Assembly (NCBI GenBank): GCA_000149265.1
Contig: CH003181.1
Location: forward strand, 361,488 to 425,487
Source: Ciona savignyi
Lineage: Eukaryota; Chordata; Ascidiacea; Phlebobranchia; Cionidae
Reading direction: 5' to 3'
Length of the DNA stretch: 64,000 bases
Made by a program: the position numbers and the translations under genes
Shown here: positions 21,801 through 31,400 of the stretch, one piece after another
Layout of the letters: the number at the start of each line of letters is the position of its first letter
How positions within the stretch are numbered: the first letter of the stretch is position 1
The notes under the pieces: model-generated
What the model saw: only the letters and a program-made list of their open reading frames with translations
Told to the model about the DNA's origin: nothing
Databases searched by the model: none

Positions 21801-23024
21801 ATGGAAGGGTGAGAAGAAACAGAGAATCGGCGATTGCAAGTTGGAGAACATACCTGCGATAATAAAGGGAAAAAAAACAAGTTTTCTAGTCAAAATATAT
21901 TTATATATTTTTTAACCTGGCTAAAGTCTGAAACGCATAAGGCATGCGCAAAGGCCGTTTTTGTATAGAAGTCGGTATATTTAGATCGGTCGTGTGGCTG
22001 AATGGCTAACACACGTTTTTTTACCGAGCCAAGTTTTGAACCCTGGATGGCTCGTGACTAGGACCGTTTTTGTATAGGAGGTATATGTATCGGTCGCGTT
22101 AACCATTCGGCCACTCGACCGTACATGTTTTTTATATAGTTAATGTTTTCAGATCGTTCGCGTAAAACACCATATTGTCGATTCAACGTGCTATGACGGA
22201 TTTTATTACCAAGCTAAGCTTTGAACCCATAATGGACTTGAGAATAAGAGCTTATTTGTAAAGAGTCGGTGTATCTGTAGGTTGCGTTGACCAATTGACC
22301 ACACGACATATATGCTACAATAAGATCGTCCGATCGATTAGCCTGGTGGGTTTGTTCGTCGCCTTTCAGCCACAGGGCTGAAGGTTCGAAACTGATCGGT
22401 TGCATTATTGGACAAGGCACTTTGCGGGCATTGTCTAGACCCATTGAATTATGGGATTCTAATAAATAAAAATAATGTCTGAATACACAACACACTGAAA
22501 TAGCTGTGGGCGCAAAGTAATTTAATCATTACACTTGTGATAATACTCCCCTACATATTCGCAAGCAATTCTGATGATTGACTGTATTGACAAGCTATTC
22601 TGACGATTGACGTATTGACTGTTTTTATTCACGTGGATACACATGAATATCCTATCTTTATTTTACTCACCAATGAGTGACCGATTTCTCGTATTCCCGC
22701 AGAACCAAAATCACGAAGATAACCAACAAATTTCCCATTAAACCAACTGTGCATATTATCCCAGAAAACACAAGTGTGGCTACATTGACTTGGCGCGTGT
22801 TTCCAATAGTGGCTTCTATTGATAAATCGCCATTTTGCAAGGCATCTGTAAAACCGCCAAAATTACAAGTACACAATGTTACAAAAACAGTCGTGAATCT
22901 TTGACTGTTTAACGCTTGCCGCACAGCGTGTCAGCCAAACGCGTATGGCGTTAAACCGTCAACACTTACCACTGTCCTTGGAGATTTGACTCCATTCACC
23001 GCTAAAATCATAAAATCCAGACAT
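15818..23024 (-). CDS. Class A peptide-type GPCR, tandem copy B (9 exons)
   Basis: Paralog of copy A, in the same orientation, 2.6 kb upstream in the direction of transcription. Coding exons (minus): 23024-22970, 22845-22671, 21853-21691, 20824-20643, 18215-18014, 17674-17429, 17242-17130, 16522-16373, 15974-15818, giving about 480 aa. The TM2-3, TM3-4 and TM7 exons have exactly the same lengths as in copy A (163, 182 and 113 nt), and all intron phases match. Family marks are DRY (aa 136-138), CWLPFH in TM6 and NPYLY (aa 363-367) in TM7. Extracellular loop 2 is the most diverged part and has two Asn-glycosylation sequons (NDT, NAS). The start is the ATG at 23024, giving a short N-terminus (MSGFYDFSGEW) without a signal peptide, as usual for this class. 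Ligand unknown; a membrane G-protein-coupled receptor is secure. Confidence 0.93.
16140..16285 (+). repeat. SINE-1 3' part
   Basis: 5'-truncated SINE-1 from ACGCAACACACTGCAAC through the CGACGGTCGGCGCGA block to GGGGATAAACATAAATATTC and a CCTATCCTATTC tail. It lies in the last intron of copy B. Confidence 0.75.
16740..17000 (-). repeat. SINE-2 followed by SINE-1 (reverse)
   Basis: About 16,740-16,830 is a diverged SINE-2 (GGGCTAAGTTTCGAGC). About 16,838-17,000 is a SINE-1 5' half in reverse: GGTAGAACCCATTAATCCGC, GCCTTGCCCAAGGACACAACCG, TTAGCTAGCGACTAG, then GAAAGGCGACGCACTTAACCGCCAGACTAA, which is the tRNA-like head. Confidence 0.75.
17677..17762. repeat. 37-bp tandem repeat abutting a splice acceptor
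   Basis: About 2.3 copies of a 37-bp unit containing TGACCCGGAAATCTTAACAG and TTGTAAA. It starts immediately next to the copy B exon at 17674. On the minus strand the TTTACAG acceptor of that exon is formed by the end of the last repeat unit, while the other units read TTTACAA. Copy A has no such repeat at the matching acceptor. Confidence 0.7.
18470..18655 (+). repeat. GGCGGCCGC-family retroposon-like repeat, copy 1
   Basis: Diverged member of a repeat also present at 51.78 and 62.0 kb. Landmarks are AGATTTGGAGGCCGCGCCATATTTAA, a GTTTAAACGATTGT stretch, TTTTCCCGTCTCTGTG, and an A-rich tail AATGAATAAAGTAAAATAAA. An oligo-A-like tail suggests spread by reverse transcription. It lies in copy B intron 4. 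Confidence 0.55.
18960..19076 (-). repeat. SINE-2 copy
   Basis: Well preserved: CCGAGCCAAGTTTCGAACCCATGATGGGCTTATCACC, poly-T, GTACAAGAGTCGGTATACG, TATCGGTCGCGTTAACCACTCGGCCACACG on the plus strand. This is the best copy for building a consensus. Confidence 0.8.
19754..19970 (-). repeat. SINE-1 copy with internal deletion
   Basis: Reverse SINE-1: TATTTATGTTTATCCTAGTGAATGGGAAAAC, GGGCAATCGTCAGATTA, the CCGTCGGGTATACCGGAG block, then a jump straight to GTGCCTTGCCCAAG and the CGACTAGTTTCGAA head. The middle third is missing. Confidence 0.75.
20325..20455 (+). repeat. SINE-1 3' part
   Basis: From CACAGCACACTGCAACAG through CAACGGTGGGCGCAAGG and TGACGATTGCCCAT to a decayed GAGGATGAACAG end. It lies in copy B intron 4. 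Confidence 0.7.
20870..21175 (+). repeat. Interspersed repeat family R plus SINE-2
   Basis: About 20,870-21,010 matches parts of repeats at 39.4-39.7 and 46.1-46.5 kb (shared: CCTAGCACATGCTGCTTCCA, AATCTCCACCATTG, ATACCAT). It is followed by a plus-strand SINE-2 (TGGTCGTGTGGCCGAAATGTTAACGCGACCGATACATATG). The same order, R then SINE-2, is seen at 46 kb, so the SINE-2 head may be part of a larger composite element. Confidence 0.55.
21421..21672 (+). repeat. SINE-1 copy beside TM2-3 exon of copy B
   Basis: Near full-length body from TAGTCGGTTGTTTTGCCTTGG to GGGATAAACATGAATATTC and a TATCATATCCT tail. It ends within 20 bp of the donor of exon 3 of copy B, so the start of intron 3 is largely repeat DNA. 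Confidence 0.8.
21950..22312. repeat. Cluster of three SINE-2 copies
   Basis: A partial copy at about 21,950-22,015 (GGTCGTGTGGCTGAATGGCTAACAC, plus), a fuller reverse copy at 22,018-22,130, and a third diverged reverse copy at 22,206-22,312. All lie in intron 2 of copy B. Confidence 0.65.
22328..22660 (+). repeat. Full-length but diverged SINE-1
   Basis: Starts with the tRNA-like head (TAGCCTGGTGGGTTTGTTCGTCGCCTTTCAGCC, GGTTCGAAACTGATCGG), followed by the body and the CACGTGGATACACATGAATATCCTATC tail. Its 3' end stops about 15 bp before the exon 2 donor of copy B. Confidence 0.75.
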
Positions 23025-23277
23025 TTCGACTTCCAACTTTATTTTTTAGAATCTGTTTAAAATTTCACATTAACATACGGCCAAAGTTTCTTAAAAATAG
23101 AGTCAACCATGAAAATATAGATTTCTCCAACTATTGTAAAAAAGATAGATAAACATAAATATTCTATCCGATTCAAATCAATAATATCATTTGACCGCTC
23201 AGGACAATACCTATTAAAATGTATATACTTCCGGGAGCCGTTACTTGTAAAGGAATAGTCAAAAAGTAAATATATAC

Positions 23278-23485
23278 CAACCGATTAGCTTAGTGGGTTT
23301 GTGCTTCGCTTTTCCGCGTTTGCAGGTGCGAAACTGGTCGCTAGATAATCGGTTGTGTCCTTGGGCAAGGCAATTAACGGACATAGCATAAACCCTGCCG
23401 ATTAAGTGGTTCTTATTGCCCGTGTCTTAACGCCCTTTAGTTTTCCCACTTACTGGGATATATATGAATATCCAATCCTGTCCTA
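23278..23485 (+). repeat. SINE-1 with head, internal deletion
   Basis: Head CGATTAGCTTAGTGGGTTTGTGCTTCGC and GGTGCGAAACTGGTCGCTAG, body to AAGTGGTTCT, then a jump to ATTGCCCGTGTCTTAACGCCC and the tail. It lies just upstream of copy B. Confidence 0.75.
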
Positions 23486-23799
23486 AGTAACGGTACTAGA
23501 AATATGGACTTGTTATTGCACATACCGCTGTGGTGTTGAGAAATTAAATTTAAAACACAAGCTATTTTGCGTCCCACAAAAAAACACGCATTATATGTAA
23601 ACTTCAAATCCACATGCTTTGCTAGACAACCGCAATAATTTAAAATGTCTACAAAACGATCTTTAAAGCACAGTCGTTACTCCACAGACTTTTTGACCGG
23701 GGAAAGGTCCAAAACTAACAACGGCTCTTGTCACTAAGACAGTTTATTGAAAATAACTCAGTGTATGGATTGGCCGCTAATCATTCTTGTACATGACTA

Positions 23800-23978
23800 T
23801 TCCTGCGTCACTGAAATTTTTCACGTCACTAAATTCCTATATCACGGAAGCTACGTCACTGAATTTCTACGTCACGGAAGCTACGTCACGGAATCTGACA
23901 TCATAGAATTTCTACGTCACGTAATCCTGCGTAACTGAAAATTTCTACGTCACTTAAAATTTCTACGTCATGAATTTC
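23800..23978. repeat. Degenerate minisatellite with TACGTCAC core
   Basis: Roughly seven to eight irregular units of about 18-25 bp built on (T)TCTACGTCAC(G)GAA, for example TTTCTACGTCACGGAAGCTACGTCACGGAA (quoted as two overlapping pieces). Each unit holds a TACGTCA motif that resembles a cyclic-AMP response element. It lies about 0.8 kb upstream of the copy B start, in a position where it could act on that promoter, but no function is shown. Confidence 0.65.
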
Positions 23979-24163
23979 TAATTCCCACACGCCCGACCAC
24001 TTCCTTATTGATCCTGCAAAGTTCCATTCACACAACAATTTTAAACATTTCATTGACTCATATTAACTCTGATTAAACACACTCAAGAAATAGTTTGCTT
24101 CATAAAAAATCGATACAAACCTTAAATTTGGCCTGTTATTTTATCCTTGGTTTTCCAAGTCCG

Positions 24164-24335
24164 TAAATATTGAAATTTAGGTACATTGATTACTCAGATA
24201 ACGATTGCTCAAAACACAACTAAATGGCAGGTCATGTATAAATTGCGTTCGTAAATATGAAATGTAGGCACATTGATTATTCAGATAACGATTGCTAAAA
24301 ACACTACTAAATGGCGGGATATACAGAAATTGCAA
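24164..24335. repeat. Tandem duplication, unit about 86 bp
   Basis: Two diverged units sharing ACATTGATTA(C/T)TCAGATAACGATTGCT and AACAC(A/T)ACTAAATGGC(A/G)GG. No coding potential. Confidence 0.7.
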
Positions 24336-25074
24336 GTTTCATTGCGTATATGATACACATCACATTACCAGTTAATACGTTGGGACTTATTCTTCAAAGA
24401 GCTAAGGTACGAACCCATAATGGGATCCTCACTTATACCGTGTTTTGTAAAGTTCGGTATGTGAATTAAGTAAATATATTAAAAATTAAATAACAATTAA
24501 GTTTTTTTAGTTTATCCATTTTTGCCCCAGCATTACATAATAGTAAATAAAGCAAATTAGCAAAGCAATAGAAATAGACGGCCAAAACTAACAGTCCTTA
24601 AAACACGTCATTTAAAAGAAAATGTATATAACTAAAAATATAGCGGACGCTGCCACCAAACCTAGGCTAAAACAATACTAATAAACCAAAAAATTAAATA
24701 ATAAGATACCAAGTTCTGAAGAAAAGTGTGCAGTAAAATATTAAATATACGACCCACTGTGGCAACCCCTGTAATATTTCAGCAACAACGTAACACTAAT
24801 TGTATAATCCACCATAACACCATTGTGCCATTAAACTGCGATGTATATTTACTTTTTCCTGCCTATTTATACTATCGAAGTCGAGTGAACTATTTTATTC
24901 GCATGGCATTTGTGGATTATTATCAACCCGATTGTGGGTACAAAGTACAATTAATTATGTTATAACACACGAAAAATAAATAATTATCATATCCGTTTAA
25001 ACATAAAACTTGTGTGAACACTTTTACATGGTAACCGCCGAGGAGACATACTTAAAACTGATGAACTATTTAGC

Positions 25075-25262
25075 GGGCAACACCAAAAGGAGGGAAAGAG
25101 GGAAGGAGGGAAAGAGGAAAACTGCTTAGTAAAACTATGAAAACTATTTTTAACCCTGCTCTAAACACTAATCTCAACCCCATAACTAACCCTAACTCCA
25201 ACCCTAACCCTGCCTAGTCTTTATTTGAGTGTGCAGTTTACATCCTTTCCTCTTTTCGTACA
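25075..25262. mobile_element. Foldback MITE (family M), copy 3
   Basis: GGGCAACACCAAAAGGAGGG, then purine-rich AGAGGGAAGGAGGGAAAGAGG, inner border CTGCTTAGTAAAACTATGAAAACTA, and a tract with CTAACCCTAACTCCAACCC, ending in CAGTTTACATCCTTTCCTC. The CTAACCC core looks telomere-like but is part of the family M consensus. Confidence 0.65.
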
Positions 25263-26149
25263 TTTAATTTCATCCTATTTTGCCGATAAATGGCGTTTTG
25301 TGTATAGGTACAAAGCTCACATAATGCACCGGCACACGTCAAGGTTTTCTAAACATTTATAGAGCCGACACTACACCACTTAACCTTGCCTACGTTTTTT
25401 TTTCTATAACCGCCCAAAATAGACGTGTTTAAACAAAGAGTCAAACTAACAATATACAATGAGAACACGTAACAATGGAAAATGGTCGGAAGACTTTTGC
25501 CAGCTGCTTTCCTAACTAAATTTTGCAAGATTGCAGCGGATGTAACGAATTTTTTATTAACAATTCAGTTTTTTCCACTTTTTATGATGTTGGTAAACTA
25601 GCGTGTTTGTGGCATTATTATCGTTTTACCATGTTTAGCTGTGCTATAATCTTAGCATGCAGAAGTAATGGTGCATAACAAAAACACATAAAAATCTCGT
25701 AAGGGGAAGTTCATAAAATAACAGAACATAAAAAATATCATAAAATAACCGTAGGCATTTATAATTGCTAAAATTTGCAAAGAGCTTGCATGACTGCATC
25801 CCAAATGATTTTGTTTAGTTTATTCATCCCTGCTATAGAATCAACCGGTGTTTGGGAAAATTTTCAAAATCTTGAGGAGACAATTAAAACGCAGGAAATT
25901 TGTCATGACATTCTTGAAAGCTTAGGCTACACTTCCTGTATAGTCAGTCACCTCTCTGACTTGAAACCAGTTTTTGTTGTGTTACACTCGAAGTTAGAAC
26001 GAAATTTAACGTAATTTATTGTCTTTGCACGTGTTGAACTTTAAACTTTTTTCAGTAAAATTTAATTTTCGTATTTTTTATTCATATTTAAATTAAATCA
26101 TTTGATAAAAAGAAGAATGGTACCGTCTTTCGTTCTGACCTTTTTCTTT

Positions 26150-26380
26150 CATCCGGCCGGTTGGTCTAGCGGTTAAGTGCGTCGCCTTTCAATCGAAAGG
26201 TTTCAGGTGCGAAACTGGTCGCTAGCTAGTCGGTTGTGTGCTTTGAAGGAGTTCTATCATATACAACACACTGTAATAGCTCCGCTAACCCGATGGTGGG
26301 CGCGAAGTGATCTGACGGTTGCCTGTGTCATAAACCCCTTGGGTTTCACGGGATAAAACATGAATAACCTATCCTATCCT
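26150..26380 (+). repeat. SINE-1 with intact tRNA-like head
   Basis: Best-preserved head in the window: GGTTGGTCTAGCGGTTAAGTGCGTCGCC (box A-like) and GGTGCGAAACTGGTCGCTAG (box B-like), resembling a tRNA of the Leu/Ser type. The middle is shortened. Tail GGGATAAAACATGAATAACCTATCCTATCC. Confidence 0.85.
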
Positions 26381-26606
26381 TGTTTTTTTCTTGTTAGGTC
26401 AACACAAAAATGCTTTACACGGGCGTTAGGTTACCTCATGCACACAGTATGGTTACCGGAGCTATTGCGGTGTGTTGTAAATATTATAGACTGCGTTGCT
26501 TTGTATGTTTAATATATTGATGACACCACAGCACTTTTTGTATAGCTGATTCAGCCAATGTTTGTAAGAAAGGGCACTTCCCTAAATTGCCTTGCACCTC
26601 ATTTAA

Positions 26607-26905
26607 TCCAACCGGTCAGTCTGGTGGTTTATTGTGACGCTTTTTAACCGAAACGTTTCAGTTTCGAAACTGGTCGCTAGCTTGACGGTTAGGTCTTTGG
26701 AAAGTCACTTAACGGACATTGATCAAACCCAATGGATTAATGGGTTCTACCAAATTGAAGGAATGTGTATATCATACGCAGCACACTGCAATAGCTTTGG
26801 TAACCCGACGCTGGGCGCGAGGTAATCTGACGATTGCCCGTGTGTTAACCCACTTGGTTTTCCCATTCACGGGGATAAACATGAGTTTACCATTCTGTCC
26901 TGAAC
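26607..26905 (+). repeat. Full-length SINE-1
   Basis: Head CCGGTCAGTCTGGTGGTTTA and CAGTTTCGAAACTGGTCGCTAGC, complete body, GGGGATAAACATGAG tail. About 300 bp, close to the family full length. The two open frames across it are repeat artefacts. Confidence 0.85.
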
Positions 26906-28477
26906 CCAAGTAATTTTCAACTAGGTTTGATCTCAGAAAGTTATAGCACACACCTACTTATTTAGAAATAAACGCAACCACGCATCAACATTTGTTGTGT
27001 GCTATGTTACCCAATATATCAAAACAAACTAATAAAAGTAACAAATTATAATATCGACAATCGTCAGATTACTTTGATATAGTTTTTATTTTACTTTTAG
27101 TTGTTCTCGTTAATCCACTTGGCCAGTAAATTTTCAATCCTACATCCCTTCGTTTTCTTGCACATTGCAGATCCGAGTGTATTTTCAACAAAATAGGCTA
27201 CCTTGTGCCAAGTGTTGTGTGAGAGTATATAAGTGAGTTGTAGACTAGTTTTTGTTTAACCTGTTGATCCACTATCCCCCGAAAATAAAAAAAAGCATTT
27301 TTAATCTTTCTTCCTAGCGGACATAAACGGCGGGTCCCGTTCCAAAGACCTTCAGACTAGCATACAGACTGTCTAGTCTGACTTGCTCAGCGGTTTTGTG
27401 CTTTATCCTTTTAACTATAAAGGATGTTAGAACGAAACCTACCGCTACGTAGTGAGTCATGTACATATTGTCGAACGCCGTGTTGGCCGGAAATTAATCC
27501 TTTATACTTAAACTAAAATAATACAAACTAATAAATTTCCATGTGATTAAGCAGTTTGATTTTGAATCGTCCACCGTTTAGCTAAAAGTCGACACACTTA
27601 CCGACTGAGCTAGAAGTAATTATATGACAACACATAAACCGCAAGGAGACAAATGGCATACGCTTTTAAAATACACAACCGGAATTTTTGAGTATATATT
27701 CGTTCAGTGTAAAATACGCGTATAAAACAGTGTATCAACAATTGCCTGCAAGCATCTAGACGGATTACAAATTTGAAGAAACGAATCTTAAACAGAAAGA
27801 AGGAGATTGGGCCCATAATGCATGAAATTATTTTGAAGTTGGAACAAAAGCACACAGTCAAAATTGTGCAATAATGTTGGGAAGCTTTTAAATCCAGCAA
27901 TTCCATAGATATCACCACCTAAAGATAACATACTGGAATTAGACTGTCCAGGAAATTTCTGCTATAGGTGTGGATGGTCGATCATGTTCAATAAGTAAGA
28001 ATCGTTCCAATACATACAGTGAACAATTTGTACCTTAAGCTTTCTGTTTTCAAGTTTGATCTATGAAACGCATAGAAAAGATGCGATTGCTGAAGACTGC
28101 AGGTTGTAGGTCAATTATCAAAAATGTTGCGGTGGATAGGATAAACGCTAGTATACCGGGTAACCCCCGAGTATGAGACAAATATAGTTATTATAACACG
28201 GTCGGTCGTTGGATGATCTCGTGCCCATCGCCAAGTTTGTTTTTTTAAGCTTAAATATTGATTTTTTTGCAAATAAACAAAAGTAGGCGACAAATTGCCA
28301 AAAAAACTAATCATTCTGGAACACTAGACAGGTGCACGGTGTATATAAATAGTAAAAGAGGAGATTCTTCAAGGATTACGTTAATTCACATGATATACAA
28401 AATTGGGGAAGTAAAAAAAATAATATGACGACATTGATGATGACGTCATTGGTGATGACGTCATCCGGGGATGGTCG

Positions 28478-31400
28478 TCACAGCGACACCAACCACGACT
28501 CGTCCGGGTTTATCCCAAGAGACTGCATAGCTTGAATGACGTCATCTAAAAATTGGGAATTCGAATATTAAATTTTGGATCACTAAACACTAGAAGATTC
28601 ATTTTCAAATAAGAAACAAATCAGCCTTGATGTACGCTGTAAATGGGATGTTTTGGCTAATGATAGTTGAAGTAATTTTTTTTTAGGGACAGGTTTCGAA
28701 CACAGAACCGGCTGGTCCACAATACCGTTTTTCGATAGAATTTGTATTAGTATCGTTCGAGATAACCATTTGCCCACATGGCCCTAAATTAATTCTATTA
28801 TCGTGATCAGCATACATAAAGGATTTACTTCTTATTCAATTTGTAAATCTCCGATAGTTTTACATGAAATGCCTCTTTTTTATCCCGTACGGTAAAATAA
28901 CGACGGTGACTATAACACAGAATATTGGTAAAATGCTTTTTACGTAAGATTTGTTTAGTTTTATCTAAACTAAACAACCTACCGATTTAATGGGGTTCGG
29001 GCCATGACGCTAGTGAATATAAATATTTAATACCAAACTTCATTTCATTTTGCATTAAATCATGGGAAATGGATAAAGTTTCATTCCGAAAGTTTCAATG
29101 AAAAATATTTATATTGACTTTGTGTTTTTTTTTACTTGAAACATATCCTAATTTTTAGCAATTTGCTGTAAATTTAGAGTTTCTTACTTTGCTTTTCATG
29201 TTTATTGTCCGATGAATTGGAAGGTAACGATTCAGGCGCCTGTTTTCTATTGTCTTTTCTCTGAAAAACTTTAATTTCGAAATCTTCAACCTTTTCCATA
29301 TTGGCTTGATTTTTGTCTTTTCGGTTCACATTGTCCATATCGTATCCAATTGCCCTTGCCACCCTGTTCAGCTTCTCTACGTCATTCATTCTTCTCGTGA
29401 CGTCATGGTTTAGTTTCCCGCGTCTTACGTCATAATCGTTGCTGACGTTTGACGCAGTCTCGTCGGCGCTGCTGTAAAGTTGCATAATAATGTCCAGTTC
29501 GCCGGAGGTCAAGGGAGCGCTGTTTGACGCAATAGGAACCGGTGACTCGACAACTCTTTGCGCGTAATTTTGCGTAATTTCGGATTTTCCGAAATTATCC
29601 GAAGTTCCCGCAACGTGCTCAGCACTCTCGTCCTCGGTCGTTTCGTCACTGAAGTCCCTCGCATGTCGGTAGGTGGGCGACTGGTCGTAAATGCTCTTCG
29701 TATAGCTGGCCACGATTCCGTCCTGCCCGAGCGTCTTCCTCGGCGTGGGAGGCGATTCGTTAAAAAGGTCCTCCGGGATCTTGTACTCCGTTGGAGCCCT
29801 CGACGGAACCTCAGAGCTCCGATGAAGAGCGACTAACGATCCGGAACTAATTGAAAAATCGTCTTCTTCAACTGTTGACGCACCAGAGAGATTTTCCACG
29901 CTATCACGTGATATGGTACTGACGTCATCACTGCTATTCGATCTCCGAGTGACGTCATCATTCGGTAGAGTTACGTCATCAACGTTTGTGACGTCATCGG
30001 TAAAAAACGACTGGCCTTCGTGCTGCATGTCTCGCACCATATACTTGTTAAGATTATCCTCCAACATGGAGTTGGTTACACTGATAGCGAAAGACTCGGA
30101 GGACGGTTTGTCTTCCATCGACGTAACGGTCGTGAGGCTCGTCTCGTTCGAGAATACGCTCTCTTCCTGTTCCGGAGGACCCGCTGGCTTCGTTTTGCTC
30201 TTTTTCGCGTCTTTCAAGTAATCCATACTGAGGCCAAGGATCCTGGCAGCACGCTCTTGAAGCGTCTCTTTCTTCTTCGTCACCGCAGGAAACTGGAAGA
30301 CATCTTGTGACTTCCGGAGGTCTTTCTTTAATACTTCTTCGCTCCTCGCTCTCTGCAGAAGAGGAAGTAGGTCCGGAGATGCTGGCGCGCGGAAAGGATT
30401 TTCCGCTGGAGACTGCATACTCGCTGCATCGCGAAGGTCCGATTGAGAGATCGAACCGATCGTCGCTCTTCGCTCGAATCCGCTAAAACTTCCGTGAGAG
30501 GAGGTACGTCGCTTCATCCTTCTTTTCATGTTGATCGAGTCCTTGCTGTCGATGCGAAGGAGACGGTTGCCGAGACCAGAGCTTCCGTAGCGTTCGTCCT
30601 CTTCCGAAGAGGACTCGCTCGAATCGCAGTACTGATTAACCAGCGATTCCACTCTCGCTCTTAAAGAAGAGGCCGACACATCATTTCCACTAGGCTCCGT
30701 CTGCAAAACGTCGACTTTGGTGGTGACTTCATTTACTCCGGTGACGTCACACTTTAGGGTTGCGTCATTCGCTCTTATGACGTCATCAAAACTCGCCGAT
30801 TGGACCGTACCCGCTGACCTACTTGGGAAGAGTCTGCCTTCGTTTAAATCGGACAGAGATGTTGTGATTTTTACCGGTGCTGGAATCTGGTTGTTGGTTG
30901 CCTCATTTAAAGGACCTGTTGTTTTGGTTTCTTGATTTAGTTTAGGAAACAGAGAATAAAAACCAGTCCTGGTATTTGTGCTAGTTTGTTTTGGCGCGGT
31001 CGGTGGTTTGGGTGTGACTATTGGTTTAGACTTATTTTGTTGATATGGTTTTGGCACAAACTGGTATTTTGGTCTATTTGTTAATGTTTCTTTTGGTTTA
31101 AATGGTAAATTTGGTTCCAGAAATTGCTGGTTGGATGATCGAACCTTTGGGGATGGTTGTTGCACAGCAATTTCGTGGCTGATTACCAACTTTTCTGGTT
31201 TATTTGTGGTTGGATGTGGTTTATCTGGTTGTTTTGGTTCAGTGTATGATACAGCTGTCTGGTTAATTGCCACAGTGGCTATTTCTGGTTGATTTGTGAC
31301 AATATTATTTCTTACTGGTTGATTGTTATTTCTTGCTGGTTGATTTGTAACCATATTGCTTCTTGGTGGTTCATTTGTGGCCAAATTGTTTCTTACTGGT

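Larger units (their letters stand above)
23025..28450. other. Gene-poor gap between copy B and the scaffold-like gene
   Basis: About 5.4 kb with no ORF I would call a gene. It holds SINE-1 copies (23.3, 26.2, 26.6 kb), a TACGTCAC minisatellite (23.8 kb), an 86-bp tandem duplication (24.2 kb), a family M MITE (25.1 kb) and SINE-2 remnants (24.4 kb). The 102-codon frame on the minus strand at 27.9-27.6 kb has no recognisable features and no splice support. Confidence 0.6.

Noticed and set aside
25190..25215. Telomere repeat (CTAACCC-like) remnant
   Set aside because: The tract is the middle of a family M MITE, and similar words appear in the other copies; it is too short and irregular to be a telomeric insertion.
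26150..26230. Possible tRNA gene (tRNA-Leu/Ser-like box A and box B)
   Set aside because: No closing acceptor stem or proper anticodon arm, and it is continuous with the SINE-1 body found many times, so it is a SINE head.
27610..27918. 102-codon minus-strand frame, hydrophobic
   Set aside because: No recognisable domain, AT-rich composition like the flanks, no splice sites forming a longer model. Probably chance.
30020..30935. Several plus-strand ORFs of 70-100 codons opposite the large exon
   Set aside because: They are antisense shadows of the 2.5-kb minus-strand exon, with no family resemblance and no own splice or start support.
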